From contig NZ_PGGN01000001.1 in NCBI RefSeq assembly GCF_003010935.1, forward strand, positions 744,001 to 808,000: a stretch of DNA of 64,000 nt, given 5' to 3'. Numbering within the stretch: the first letter of the stretch is position 1; every line of letters starts with the position of its first letter. The notes under the pieces were generated by a model. That model saw only the letters and a program-made list of their open reading frames with translations. It was not told the origin of the DNA and made no database searches. Both the position numbers and the translations under genes were made by a program. Shown in pieces: positions 7,965 to 19,853 of the stretch. The stretch comes from Phyllobacterium endophyticum. Lineage in GTDB: Bacteria > Pseudomonadota > Alphaproteobacteria > Rhizobiales > Rhizobiaceae.

Positions 7965-9833
7965 ATGGTTGTTCGCCTGTGCTGGCTCTTGCTGGCGGTG
8001 TTTCTGGCGTCGTGCAGCGGCGGTTCGGATCCGGCGCAAGAGAAGCCGGAAGCCGCGACATCGACGTTTACGCCTGACCGGCCAATCCGGCCCGATCCAT
8101 ACCGGCCCATCACCCCTTTGGGAGGTAGGGATTCGCAAAGCACCGTGTTCAAATATGGGGCGCGCGATGCGATTGATCGGATCAACAATTACGAAACAAA
8201 GACCAGCAAGGCACAGACTATCAATTTGAATGGCACTGTTATCGCCTTTACAGCGACGGCTGGACATCTTCGCTCTTCAGCCAGGGAGTGGGAAAGGTAT
8301 TCTACGGTTCATGTTCCGAGTGGCGGGACGACTATTATCCGTACGATGCCAGACTTTGGCAGCGCCGCAATTTTTTATACAGCCTATACACGTGACGACC
8401 TGCCCAAGGGTTCGCGGCCTGTGACATTCATCTTCAATGGAGGGCCCGGGAGCGCTTCGGCGGATCTCGACCTTGGTTTTCTTGGTCCCAAAGATTTCAC
8501 GCTTCCACTGCCCGCAAGTGGACCATTGCAACTGATCGACAATCCAAACACATTGCTCGATAAAACCGATCTCGTGTTTGTTGACCCGATTGGTACGGGT
8601 TATTCTTCGGCGGTATCCCCCGGCGTGAACAGCGACTACTGGGGCGTGGAACGTGATGCGCAGGTCTTGAGCGATTTCGTTACTCGTTACGTCAACGTCA
8701 ATAATCGGCAGCTTTCGCCAAAGTACATTTACGGCGTTTCGTATAGTGGCATTCGTGTCCCCGTCATGAGTGGATTGCTGCTGGAAAGCGAAACTAAAAA
8801 ATACTCGGCGAATAAGGAATCCACGAATATTCTGAATGGGTTGATCCTGAACTCGCCCCTGTTGGACCTGAACACGGACTGTCTGCGATCGTATGATGCT
8901 CCTTGCGGAGGTGTCTTGCCGACATACGCCATGGTTGCGAGCTATAAGGATAAGTACACGAGACGAGACGGTGAAACTGCAGAATATGTGGATAATGTTC
9001 GTGAATTTGCCGCCAAATTCAATAAGCGTGCCGGTGCTGAATTTTCGGGAATGTTGAAGGAAAAACCGGACAGGACCGGTTGGGATGCGTATCTTCGGAC
9101 ACAGGATGGAGCAGATTTTGTCAACCAGCTCTATAAATATACTGGAATTGGCAAGCTCTATAAGCCAGGTGATGGTCTGGCCGGCAATCCCTGGGTCGAG
9201 AATCCCAACATGGAACCTGCGAGGTTTACGAGGCTGCTTGATCCAAAGGTGAAGCTTCAGCTTACGGACGGCAGAGTGGCTATTCCCATTGACAAAGTTG
9301 ATCCGTCATTTGACCGCACAAGTGTGGCCTACGATTATATCAAGACCTATCAGAAACAGTTCATTGGCTATGATCAGGTTTCTCCCTACTTGGGATATAA
9401 TGGTGAGATTATCAATTTATGGAATTACAGATCCAATCATATCCTGCCGCCCCCCGCCAATGGTGACCGCACTGGAACCAGCATCAATGACCTGGCATAT
9501 AGCCGGACATTGAATCCAGCACTCAAGGTCCTCATCGAACACGGCTACTACGATCTCAACACCCCGTTCCATCAGAATGAACTCAATATTGCGGCCGCGG
9601 GGCTATCGGCCCAGATGCCGATAAAACTCTATGAGGGAGGTCATGGCGTGGACCCAGCTCACACCAACGACGCCGACCGGGTGCTTTCCGACCTTAAGGA
9701 TTTCTATGACCGGGCACCTGCCATAACACCTGGTGCGGGCACGAATGTCATATCGGGAATGCCGGTTTTGCGTAGGTTGGATCACGCGGCAGACGATCTG
9801 AGGGCTGCTGGCTTGAATGGAGGAAGACAATGA
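7965..9833 (+). CDS. Peptidase S10-like serine carboxypeptidase lipoprotein
   Basis: The 622-residue protein begins with a lipoprotein signal peptide (LLLAVFLASC lipobox, then SGGSD), so it should be membrane-anchored on the periplasmic side. The S10 fold is indicated by FIFNGGPGSASADLDLGFLG (oxyanion region), the nucleophile motif GVSYSGIRVPV in place of GESYGG, the aspartate in LIEHGYYDLNTPF and the histidine in YEGGHGVDP. S10 enzymes release C-terminal residues from peptides; substrate here is unknown. ATG 7965 is preferred to GTG 7950 because TGAGG lies 9 bp upstream and the signal peptide begins cleanly. The stop overlaps the next gene's start (ATGA), so the EF-hand protein is co-translated. 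Confidence 0.85.
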   Translation: MVVRLCWLLLAVFLASCSGGSDPAQEKPEAATSTFTPDRPIRPDPYRPITPLGGRDSQSTVFKYGARDAIDRINNYETKTSKAQTINLNGTVIAFTATAGHLRSSAREWERYSTVHVPSGGTTIIRTMPDFGSAAIFYTAYTRDDLPKGSRPVTFIFNGGPGSASADLDLGFLGPKDFTLPLPASGPLQLIDNPNTLLDKTDLVFVDPIGTGYSSAVSPGVNSDYWGVERDAQVLSDFVTRYVNVNNRQLSPKYIYGVSYSGIRVPVMSGLLLESETKKYSANKESTNILNGLILNSPLLDLNTDCLRSYDAPCGGVLPTYAMVASYKDKYTRRDGETAEYVDNVREFAAKFNKRAGAEFSGMLKEKPDRTGWDAYLRTQDGADFVNQLYKYTGIGKLYKPGDGLAGNPWVENPNMEPARFTRLLDPKVKLQLTDGRVAIPIDKVDPSFDRTSVAYDYIKTYQKQFIGYDQVSPYLGYNGEIINLWNYRSNHILPPPANGDRTGTSINDLAYSRTLNPALKVLIEHGYYDLNTPFHQNELNIAAAGLSAQMPIKLYEGGHGVDPAHTNDADRVLSDLKDFYDRAPAITPGAGTNVISGMPVLRRLDHAADDLRAAGLNGGRQ

Positions 9834-10252
9834 GCAAACTATTGTTTCTGGTGTTGACCGGATGTCTCGCTGCCATCTTGCCAGTGTCAACTGCAGATGC
9901 AAGCGACACGATCGTATTGCGCCAGCCACCGCAGCGCATGATCGTGCGTCTGCCACATCGCCGCGAGGAATCCGTGAAGGAGACCCCGGCCCCAATCTCG
10001 CCGCGGTCGGTGCGAGGTGCGCTCGATGAGCGTATCAGATCGATGTTTAACCGGGCGATTGATCCCTCGACAGGTCGTGTGACCGTCGCGTCGGCGGACA
10101 AGGCAGGTGTTGGATATCTCGTCGGCCAATTCGATGAAATTGATCGCAACAAGGATGGCAGCCTCACTTTTAGCGAGGTCAAGGGGTTTCTTGATGCGCA
10201 ATCGCCCATTGCAAAGCCAGCGTCCGAGGGGAGTGTTCAGATGATCGAATGA
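9830..10252 (+). CDS. Exported single EF-hand protein
   Basis: The 140-residue protein has a Sec signal peptide (LLFLVLTGCLAAILPVSTADA) and, near the C-terminus, one canonical EF-hand calcium loop DRNKDGSLTFSE inside GYLVGQFDEIDRNKDG. Loop positions 1, 3, 5 and 12 carry Asp, Asn, Asp and Glu, as required for Ca2+ binding. The middle part is basic and Pro-rich. An ATGA overlap with the S10 peptidase suggests the two act together, for example as calcium sensor or stabiliser of the peptidase; that is inference. A cysteine in the signal region (TGCLA) precedes the hydrophobic end and does not form a good lipobox. Confidence 0.82.
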   Translation: MSKLLFLVLTGCLAAILPVSTADASDTIVLRQPPQRMIVRLPHRREESVKETPAPISPRSVRGALDERIRSMFNRAIDPSTGRVTVASADKAGVGYLVGQFDEIDRNKDGSLTFSEVKGFLDAQSPIAKPASEGSVQMIE

Positions 10253-10316
10253 TTGCCGGAGCAAAGGTGCGGACGTTTCACCAGCGTTGCCCGTGTCAGT
10301 TGTATGGTCAAAGACA

Positions 10317-11299
10317 GGAACTTCGACGATTGTAATCGTTCGGCGGGACCTTTGACGATTGTACTGTCGGAGTCAGGACCTTCGACCGTTGTGCTGCTTG
10401 AAAGGTGGGGCCTTTGCTGATGTGGAAATCAGGAACTTTGACGATTATTGCACCGTCGCAGGCAGGAACTTCGACGATTGTGAACGTTCGAAAAGGGAGA
10501 ACTTCGACGATTGCAATGCCCGAAGGCTGGGATCTTTGCTGATGTCACATCGGAAGTCAGGAACTTCGACGGATGTGACGTTGGCCGGTGGACCTTTGAC
10601 GATTGTACTGTCGGAGGCAGGACCTTCGACCGTTGTACTGCTTGAAAGGTGGGGCCTTTTGCTACTGTGACATCGAAAGTGAGGAATTGCGACGATTGTA
10701 ACATCGACCAGCGGGAACGTTGAAGGTAGTACTGCTAGAAGGCCAGACCTTTGCTGCTGGAACATCGAAAATCGGGAACTTCGACAATTCGGAACGTTCG
10801 GAAGGGAGAACTTCTACGATTGCAATGCCCGAAGGCTGGGATCTTTGATAGCTGTAACGTCGGAAGCAGGACCTTCGACCGTTGTACTGCTGAAAGGCAA
10901 GACCTTTGCTGCCGGAACATTGGAGGTCGGGAACTTTGACGATTGTACCGCCGAAGAAAAAAACTTCGACAATTCGGAACGTTCGGAAAGGGAGAACTTC
11001 TACGATTGCAATGCCCGAAGGCCGGGCCTTTGACAGCTGTGACATCGGAAGTCAGGGAGTTCGACACTTGTAACGTCGCCCGGCGGGACCTTTGACGGTT
11101 TTAACGTCGCCAGCGGAACTTCGAACAGTTGTACTGCTGGAAGGCCACGCTTTTGCTGCTGCGATATCGGAGGTCGGGAACTTTGACGATTGTGACGCTC
11201 GAAGGCTACAAGGTTGACAGCCACAACATTGGAACCGAGGAACCTCGACAATTGTAATATCGTCCGGCGGGAACTTTGACAGTTTTACCGACGATGGGC
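10317..11299. repeat. Degenerate tandem repeat array, about 32 units of 29-34 bp
   Basis: By hand parsing, the region is built almost wholly of units with the rough consensus GGAACTTTGACGATTGTA plus CGTCGGAAGCA. Unit length varies between about 29 and 34 bp, so no reading frame runs through. The core GACG-ATTGTAA-CGTC is a small dyad within many units. Larger blocks recur: 10346-10414 resembles 10590-10657, and a 65-bp block occurs at 10467-10531, 10777-10840 and 10962-11026. The array fills the space between the EF-hand gene and gyrB. Units differ too much from each other, and no constant repeat alternates with unique spacers, so it is not a CRISPR. Short ORFs on both strands inside it are by-products. 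Confidence 0.9.
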
Positions 11300-14115
<2,816 letters not shown>

Positions 14116-14155
14116 GTCGAGCGGTAAGCCGGCGTAGCGGCGAGAGGAACATGCC

Positions 14156-14569
14156 TCATCGTTCCCAGGGAGAGATGACGTCGAGACCGCTCGTGCTGTA
14201 ATCGGTGACGTTTCGAGTGGCCAAACGACCGCCATTCACGCGAACAATGGCCGCGATCATGCCGTCAGGCGCCGACATGGTTGATCCCTGGCGTGCGGCA
14301 CTTCCCATGATCTCGCCATAGGCCATCGCAGCCTCTTCGGTTAAACCAAATATGCGGTCAGCAAAACGCCGACGCCATTCGGCAAGACCTTTCTCCAGAC
14401 GAAGGGCGCGCTGATCGGGTAGTATCTTCTGAATACCAAATGCGATTTCTGCGATGGTTACAGTCGGTAAAGCCAGTTCCGAATCATGCCGGACGAGCCA
14501 AGCGATGACAGCAGCGCTCGGCGCCTTGCTTAAGGTTTCGGAAATAACATTGGTGTCCAAAAAGATCAA
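14156..14569 (-). CDS. vapC: VapC/FitB-type PIN-domain toxin
   Basis: The 137-residue PIN-domain ribonuclease has the expected acidic residues: Asp in FLDTNVISET at the N-terminus, Glu in TVTIAEIAFGI, Asp in SAPDGMIAAI and the C-terminal TRNVTDY. It resembles FitB-like plasmid-stability proteins. VapC toxins cleave tRNA or rRNA when their antitoxin is degraded; the target of this one is unknown. Its start overlaps the end of the antitoxin gene by 4 bp. The gene converges on gyrB with a 40-bp gap and no obvious terminator. Confidence 0.9.
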   Translation of the reverse strand: MIFLDTNVISETLSKAPSAAVIAWLVRHDSELALPTVTIAEIAFGIQKILPDQRALRLEKGLAEWRRRFADRIFGLTEEAAMAYGEIMGSAARQGSTMSAPDGMIAAIVRVNGGRLATRNVTDYSTSGLDVISPWER

Positions 14570-14814
14570 AGCTCAGGACCGGAATGACCGCGACGGCCTT
14601 GCCTGATGACAGTCTCCAGGTCGACATCCGTACCGGCTTCGTTCGAAAGGCGGGTGTAGAAGGCCGGCGCTGGCTCCCGTCCAGTTTCGCGAACTTCATA
14701 GGATTCAAGAGCCCGCTCGACAATTTCAGCAATCGACCTATTTTCACGGCTGGCGAGGCGGTGTGCCAAGTCGCGCGCTCTGGCGCTTCGGACTGATAAT
14801 TGAGGTTCGGCCAT
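14566..14814 (-). CDS. vapB: VapB/FitA-type antitoxin
   Basis: The 82-residue protein has an N-terminal ribbon-helix-helix region (PQLSVRSARARDLAHRLASR, then SIAEIVERALESYE) and a C-terminal tail that would occupy the PIN-domain groove. It neutralises the downstream VapC and probably represses the shared promoter. ATG 14814 is chosen over 14841 because GGAG lies 7 bp before it. The tail (GREPAPAFYTRLSNEAGTD) is acidic/polar as in other toxin-binding tails. About 290 bp upstream to the next gene hold nothing I can assign beyond its promoter. Confidence 0.87.
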   Translation of the reverse strand: MAEPQLSVRSARARDLAHRLASRENRSIAEIVERALESYEVRETGREPAPAFYTRLSNEAGTDVDLETVIRQGRRGHSGPEL

Positions 14815-15108
14815 GAGAATACTCCGTTTGGAAGATAACATAGGTCATCTTGGTCCTGCCATCAAGATGGCTAGGGCGTCAGCTTGATCAATTTGGTTCC
14901 CGGGCTCCTAAGCGGATTGCACGTCGTCTTCGGTTGCAGGTAGCTGGAAGTTGCAAGATGACCTGTCTTTATACTTTTGTACAACAACTCTCTTGCCTGT
15001 TCGCGGGCATCATGATCTTTTGTCGAAAAAGGCAACGGGCGCCAAGGTCGACAAGAGATTACCCGGCGAACTTGTGGTCTTTTCACGTCAATCTGAACGG
15101 GAATTGAA

Positions 15109-16173
15109 ATGCAGCCTGTCTTCGATGGTCACAACGACGTGCTCTACCGGTTGTGGAAACATTCAAAAGACGGAGCAGACCCGGTCAAGGAATTCATAGA
15201 AGGCGCGAAATCGGGTCATATCGACAAGATCAGGGCACGCAAGGGCGGGCTGATCGGCGGGCTTTGCGCGATCTATGTTCCTTCCGGTGATCTCGCTTTC
15301 AAGGCGCCTGATGCCAATGGCCATTATGCGACGCCGCTTGCCGCTCCCCTGGAGCGCGCTCCGTCGCTGGACATCGCGATGGAAATGGCATCGATCGCAC
15401 TGAAGCTTGAACGGTCAGGCGGTTGGAAGCTCTGCCGCAGCACAGCCGAGATCGCCGGCTGCATAGAAAGCGAAATATTTGCAGCGGTGCTTCACATGGA
15501 GGGCTGCGAGGCAATCGACAGCGATCTTGCGGCGCTCGATGTGTTCTATGCCGCGGGCCTGCGCTCACTCGGCCCCGTGTGGAGCCGCAACAATATCTTT
15601 GCGCATGGCGTGCCATTCGCCTATCCCTCGGGGCCGGATACTGGGCCAGGGCTTACCGAAACCGGCGAGGAACTCGTCAGGGCCTGCAATCGCCTCGGCA
15701 TACTCGTCGATCTTGCCCATATAACCGAGAAGGGCTTCTGGGACGTGGCGCGGATCAGCGATCAGCCACTCGTCGCAAGTCACTCCAATGTTCATGCGCT
15801 CACGCCCGTTGCGCGCAACCTGACGGATAAGCAGCTCGACGCGATCCGCGAGAGCAGGGGTCTTGTCGGGCTCAACTACGCGGTGGCCATGCTACGGCCC
15901 GATGCGCGGGAAAATGCCGACACGCCGCTGGCCGATATGGTCCGGCATATAGACTATATGGTCAACAGGATGGGCATAGATTGCGTGGCACTTGGTTCTG
16001 ACTTCGATGGTGCTAAAATCCCCGGTGAAATCGGGGACGCGAGCGGCAATCAAAACCTGGTTGTGGCATTGCGGGACGCCGGATATTCGGAACAGGAGCT
16101 TGCCAAGATTTGCCGTGGAAACTGGCTGCGCGTGTTGCGCTCGGCCTGGCATGAAACAACAACCAAAGAGTGA
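15109..16173 (+). CDS. Membrane dipeptidase family protein (peptidase M19)
   Basis: The 354-residue enzyme belongs to the renal-dipeptidase-like metallopeptidases, which hydrolyse dipeptides (often with a D-residue) using two zinc ions. Metal-site motifs are DGHNDVL at residues 6-12, HMEGCEAI around residue 128, VASHSN and GSDFDG near the C-terminus. There is no signal peptide, so it should be cytoplasmic. It sits 28 bp ahead of a peptide-binding protein and the rest of an ABC importer, so imported dipeptides are the likely substrate. The start follows GGGAATTGAA. Confidence 0.93.
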   Translation: MQPVFDGHNDVLYRLWKHSKDGADPVKEFIEGAKSGHIDKIRARKGGLIGGLCAIYVPSGDLAFKAPDANGHYATPLAAPLERAPSLDIAMEMASIALKLERSGGWKLCRSTAEIAGCIESEIFAAVLHMEGCEAIDSDLAALDVFYAAGLRSLGPVWSRNNIFAHGVPFAYPSGPDTGPGLTETGEELVRACNRLGILVDLAHITEKGFWDVARISDQPLVASHSNVHALTPVARNLTDKQLDAIRESRGLVGLNYAVAMLRPDARENADTPLADMVRHIDYMVNRMGIDCVALGSDFDGAKIPGEIGDASGNQNLVVALRDAGYSEQELAKICRGNWLRVLRSAWHETTTKE

Positions 16174-16201
16174 AATTGCTCATAAACAGGGAACCACAAC
16201 A

Positions 16202-17812
16202 ATGTTGACGAACCAGATCAGCACAAAATTCCGGCTACTTCTTGGTGGCGCGGCACTATCCGCGATGTTGCTTTCCGGCGTACCGGGCTGGGCCGCAACG
16301 CCAGCCGATACGCTCGTCGAAGCCTTCGCCATCGATGACGTGATCACACTTGACCCGGCCGAGGCTTTCGAGCTGACGACCGGGGAAATCAACGGCAATA
16401 CCTATGACAAGCTGGTTCGCCTCGACATCAATGATCCGTCGAAGGTCGTTGCCGATATTGCAGAAAGCTGGACAGTGTCCGACGATGGCCTGACCTACAC
16501 TTTCAAGCTGAAGCAGGGGCTGAAATTCGCCTCCGGCAACCCCATCACGGCTGATGACGTCGCCTGGTCGTTCGAACGCGCCGTCAAGCTCGACAAGAGC
16601 CCGGCATTCATCCTGACCCAGTTCGGCCTGAAGCCAGACAATGTCGCCGAAAAGGCCAAGGCAACCGATCCTTCTACCTTCGTGTTCACGGTCGATCAGC
16701 CTTACGCACCGAGCTTTGTGTTGAACTGCCTGACCGCAACGGTGGCCTCGGTGGTCGACAAGAAGCTGGTTTCCGAACATGTGGTCAACGATGATTTCGG
16801 CTGGGCGTGGCTGAAGACCGCCTATGCCGGTTCCGGCCCGATGAAAATCCGCGACTGGCGGGCCAACGAAATCATCGTGCTTGAACGCAATGACAACTAT
16901 TGGGGAACCAAGGCACCGCTTATGCGCGTGATCTATCGTCACGTGAAGGAAAGCGCGGCGCAGCGGCTGCTCCTCGAGAAAGGTGATATCGACATTGCCC
17001 GCAACCTTGAACCGAACGATCTGGAGCAGGTCGTCAAGAATAGTGACATCGCGACCACCAACGCGCCAAAGGGCACGGTCTATTATATCAGCCTCAACCA
17101 GAAGAACGCGGACCTTGCCAAACCGGGCGTGAGTGAAGCGCTGAAATATCTTGTCGACTACGATGCGATCGGCGAGAAGCTGATCAAGGGCATCGGCGAA
17201 ATTCACCAGACATTCCTGCCGAAGGGGGTTCTCGGCGAACTCGATGAGAACCCCTATAAGCTTGACGTCGCCAAGGCCAAGGAGCTGCTGGAAAAGGCGG
17301 GCTTGAAGGACGGTTTCTCCGTCACCATGGACGTGCGCAACAACCAGCCGGTCACGGGCATTGCCGAATCCGTTCAGCAGACTTTCGCGCAGGCCGGCGT
17401 GAAGATGGAAATCATCCCGGGTGATGGTAAGCAGACGCTAACCAAGTACCGCGCGCGCACACACGACATGTATATCGGTCAGTGGGGCGTGGATTACTGG
17501 GATCCTCATTCCAATGCCGACACATTTACCAACAATCCCAACAATTCGGATGAGGGTACCAACAAGACGCTTGCATGGCGCAATGCCTGGGATGTGCCGG
17601 AACTGACGAAGGAAACGAAGGCTGCGCTGCTTGAGCGCGATGGCGCCAAGCGTGCCAAGATGTATCAGGACCTGCAGAGAAAGGTGCTTGAAAAAAGCCC
17701 CTTCATCATGATTTTCCAGCAGATCGAGGTTGCGGGCTATCGTTCTAACCTCAAGGGCTTCAAGCTAGGACCGTCGTTCGATACGAACTACGTCTTCAAT
17801 ATCTCGAAGTGA
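16202..17812 (+). CDS. Dipeptide/oligopeptide ABC transporter substrate-binding protein
   Basis: The 536-residue periplasmic protein belongs to solute-binding family 5 (DppA/OppA). A signal peptide (LLLGGAALSAMLLSGVPGWA) precedes the mature protein. Family features are DVITLDPAEAFE, YTFKLKQGLKFASGNPITADDVAWSFER, and the late region DYWDPHSNADTFTNNPNN. ATG 16202 follows AGGGAAC; the open frame upstream overlaps the dipeptidase and is not used. It captures the ligand for the permease and ATPase genes that follow. The ligand could also be a modified peptide, given the neighbouring M19 dipeptidase. Confidence 0.94.
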   Translation: MLTNQISTKFRLLLGGAALSAMLLSGVPGWAATPADTLVEAFAIDDVITLDPAEAFELTTGEINGNTYDKLVRLDINDPSKVVADIAESWTVSDDGLTYTFKLKQGLKFASGNPITADDVAWSFERAVKLDKSPAFILTQFGLKPDNVAEKAKATDPSTFVFTVDQPYAPSFVLNCLTATVASVVDKKLVSEHVVNDDFGWAWLKTAYAGSGPMKIRDWRANEIIVLERNDNYWGTKAPLMRVIYRHVKESAAQRLLLEKGDIDIARNLEPNDLEQVVKNSDIATTNAPKGTVYYISLNQKNADLAKPGVSEALKYLVDYDAIGEKLIKGIGEIHQTFLPKGVLGELDENPYKLDVAKAKELLEKAGLKDGFSVTMDVRNNQPVTGIAESVQQTFAQAGVKMEIIPGDGKQTLTKYRARTHDMYIGQWGVDYWDPHSNADTFTNNPNNSDEGTNKTLAWRNAWDVPELTKETKAALLERDGAKRAKMYQDLQRKVLEKSPFIMIFQQIEVAGYRSNLKGFKLGPSFDTNYVFNISK

Positions 17813-17828
17813 TCCGGGGATCGCACCG

Positions 17829-18896
17829 TTGACCAACCCCGACATGCAATGGGAGACCAGGCCTTCCGGCGCCTGGGCTTCCAATTTCGCTTGGGCGGCC
17901 GGCAGGTTCGTGCTGGTTGGCATCATCACATTCCTTGGGCTCATTGCCGTGACGTTCTTCATCGGCCGGGTCATACCCATCGATCCGGCGCTTGCGATTG
18001 TCGGAGACCGTGCGCCCGCGCACGTGGTCGAGCGCGTACGGGAAGAACTCGGCCTCAATCTGCCGCTTTACCGGCAGTTCTTCATCTATGTGCAGGGCGT
18101 GCTGGAGGGAAATTTCGGCAATTCGGTCCTGACGACCAACCCGGTCATGCAGGACATAAGGCGGGTATTTCCCGCCACGATGGAGCTTGCGACATTCGGC
18201 ACGATCATCGGAGCGGTTTTCGGTGTTCCACTGGGGGTGCTGGCGGCCGTCAAGCGCGGCAGCATCATCGACCAGATCGTGCGCGTTATCGGCCTGATAG
18301 GTTATTCCGTTCCCATTTTCTGGCTCGGGATGATTGGCCTCGTGGTGTTCTATGCCAAGCTCGGCTGGACGTCAGGCCCGGGCCGTATCGATGTCGTCTA
18401 CGAATACACATTCACGCCAATCACGGGGTTCTATCTGCTGGACGCTATCCTGCAGAAGAACTGGGACGCATTCTGGAATATTTTCAGCTTCATTATCCTG
18501 CCTGCCTCATTGCTGGGCTATTTCTCACTCGCCTATATCAGCCGCATGACACGGTCATTCATGCTCAATGAACTGGAACAGGAATATATCGTTGCCGCCC
18601 GCGCCAAAGGCTTGTCGGAAACGCGCATCATCTGGGGTCACGCATTGCGCAACGCCGCGGTGCCGCTCGTCACGGTGATCGCACTATCCTACGCGGGGTT
18701 GCTGGAGGGTTCCGTGCTGACCGAAACGGTCTTCTCCTGGCCGGGACTGGGGCTCTATATCACCAACTCGCTTCAGAATGCCGACATGAATGCCGTCCTT
18801 GGCGGCACCATTATCATCGGCACGGTTTTCGTCGCCATCAACCTCCTGTCCGATCTTCTGTATCGGGCGCTTGACCCACGGACGCGCGCACGATGA
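17829..18896 (+). CDS. Peptide ABC transporter permease (DppB type)
   Basis: The 355-residue inner-membrane permease has the DppB/OppB layout: an N-terminal membrane segment (FVLVGIITFLGLIAVTFFIG), a periplasmic stretch with RVREELGLNLPLYRQF, then five further membrane segments. The EAA coupling loop is YIVAARAKGLSETRIIWGHALRN. The start is probably TTG at 17829, with GGGGAT upstream; ATG 17844 lacks a ribosome site. It pairs with the next gene to form the translocation pore. The insert VVYEYTFTPITGFYLLD between segments is longer than in E. coli DppB. Confidence 0.93.
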   Translation: MTNPDMQWETRPSGAWASNFAWAAGRFVLVGIITFLGLIAVTFFIGRVIPIDPALAIVGDRAPAHVVERVREELGLNLPLYRQFFIYVQGVLEGNFGNSVLTTNPVMQDIRRVFPATMELATFGTIIGAVFGVPLGVLAAVKRGSIIDQIVRVIGLIGYSVPIFWLGMIGLVVFYAKLGWTSGPGRIDVVYEYTFTPITGFYLLDAILQKNWDAFWNIFSFIILPASLLGYFSLAYISRMTRSFMLNELEQEYIVAARAKGLSETRIIWGHALRNAAVPLVTVIALSYAGLLEGSVLTETVFSWPGLGLYITNSLQNADMNAVLGGTIIIGTVFVAINLLSDLLYRALDPRTRAR

Positions 18897-18935
18897 AAAA
18901 TTTGCCACCCTACGACCAGGTTTTGGGGTCATGAG

Positions 18936-19853
18936 ATGACTGTACCCACCCTTACACGCCGACAATGGCTGACGAGCGACCGGCCACAATCGCGCATGCA
19001 GGCACGCCTGGGCCGCGCCTATCTCGTTTGGGGCAGGTTCGCCAGCAACAAGCTGGCTGTTGTCGGTCTTGCCATCATCATTGCCCTTCTGCTCGTCGCA
19101 GCGTTCGCCGATGTGCTGGCGCCGCATTCGCCGGTGGTCGGCGACCTGCGCAACGCGCGCCTTCTGCCACCGGGCGGCGAGTACCTGCTCGGCACGGACG
19201 ACCAGGGGCGCGATATCCTGTCGAGGCTGATCTATGGTTCCCGGCTGACGCTCTACGTGGTCATCCTCGTCGCCATCATTGCCGCTCCCATAGGGCTTCT
19301 GGTCGGCACGGTCGCCGGTTATGCAGGTGGCTGGACCGACTCCGTGCTGATGCGCATCACCGATATCTTCCTGGCGTTTCCAAAACTCATCCTGGCGCTC
19401 GCCTTCGTTGCAGCGCTTGGACCGGGCATCGGAAATGCTGTCATCGCCATTGCCATCACTTCCTGGCCACCTTATGCGCGCATCGCTCGGGCCGAAACAC
19501 TTACCGTTCGCAATTCCGATTACATTGCTGCTGTACGGCTGATGGGGGCTTCGCCAGTTCGAATAGTGTTGCGTCACATCATGCCGCTATGTCTCTCGTC
19601 CCTGATCGTGCGCGTGACGCTCGACATGGCCGGTATCATCCTTACGGCCGCAGGGCTCGGATTTCTGGGGCTCGGTGCGCAGCCGCCGCTACCGGAGTGG
19701 GGCGCGATGATCGCGTCCGGCCGTCGTTTCATCATGGACCAATGGTGGGTTGCGGCAGCGCCGGGTTTTGCCATCCTCATCGTCAGCCTGGGGTTCAATC
19801 TGCTAGGCGACGGACTGCGCGACGCGCTCGACCCGCGGGGCAGCAATCAATGA
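18936..19853 (+). CDS. Peptide ABC transporter permease (DppC type)
   Basis: The 305-residue permease carries the DppC N-terminal OppC_N region (NKLAVVGLAIIIALLLVAAFADVLAP), the LLGTDDQGRDILSRLIYGSR motif and the EAA loop YIAAVRLMGASPVRIVLRHI. Six membrane segments are expected. Its stop overlaps the ATG of the first ATPase gene (ATGA), so pore and ATPase are made together. Confidence 0.94.
   Translation: MTVPTLTRRQWLTSDRPQSRMQARLGRAYLVWGRFASNKLAVVGLAIIIALLLVAAFADVLAPHSPVVGDLRNARLLPPGGEYLLGTDDQGRDILSRLIYGSRLTLYVVILVAIIAAPIGLLVGTVAGYAGGWTDSVLMRITDIFLAFPKLILALAFVAALGPGIGNAVIAIAITSWPPYARIARAETLTVRNSDYIAAVRLMGASPVRIVLRHIMPLCLSSLIVRVTLDMAGIILTAAGLGFLGLGAQPPLPEWGAMIASGRRFIMDQWWVAAAPGFAILIVSLGFNLLGDGLRDALDPRGSNQ

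Noticed and set aside
10317..11299. CRISPR array
   Set aside because: Units diverge throughout and abut each other; there is no constant repeat separated by unique spacers, and no cas genes.
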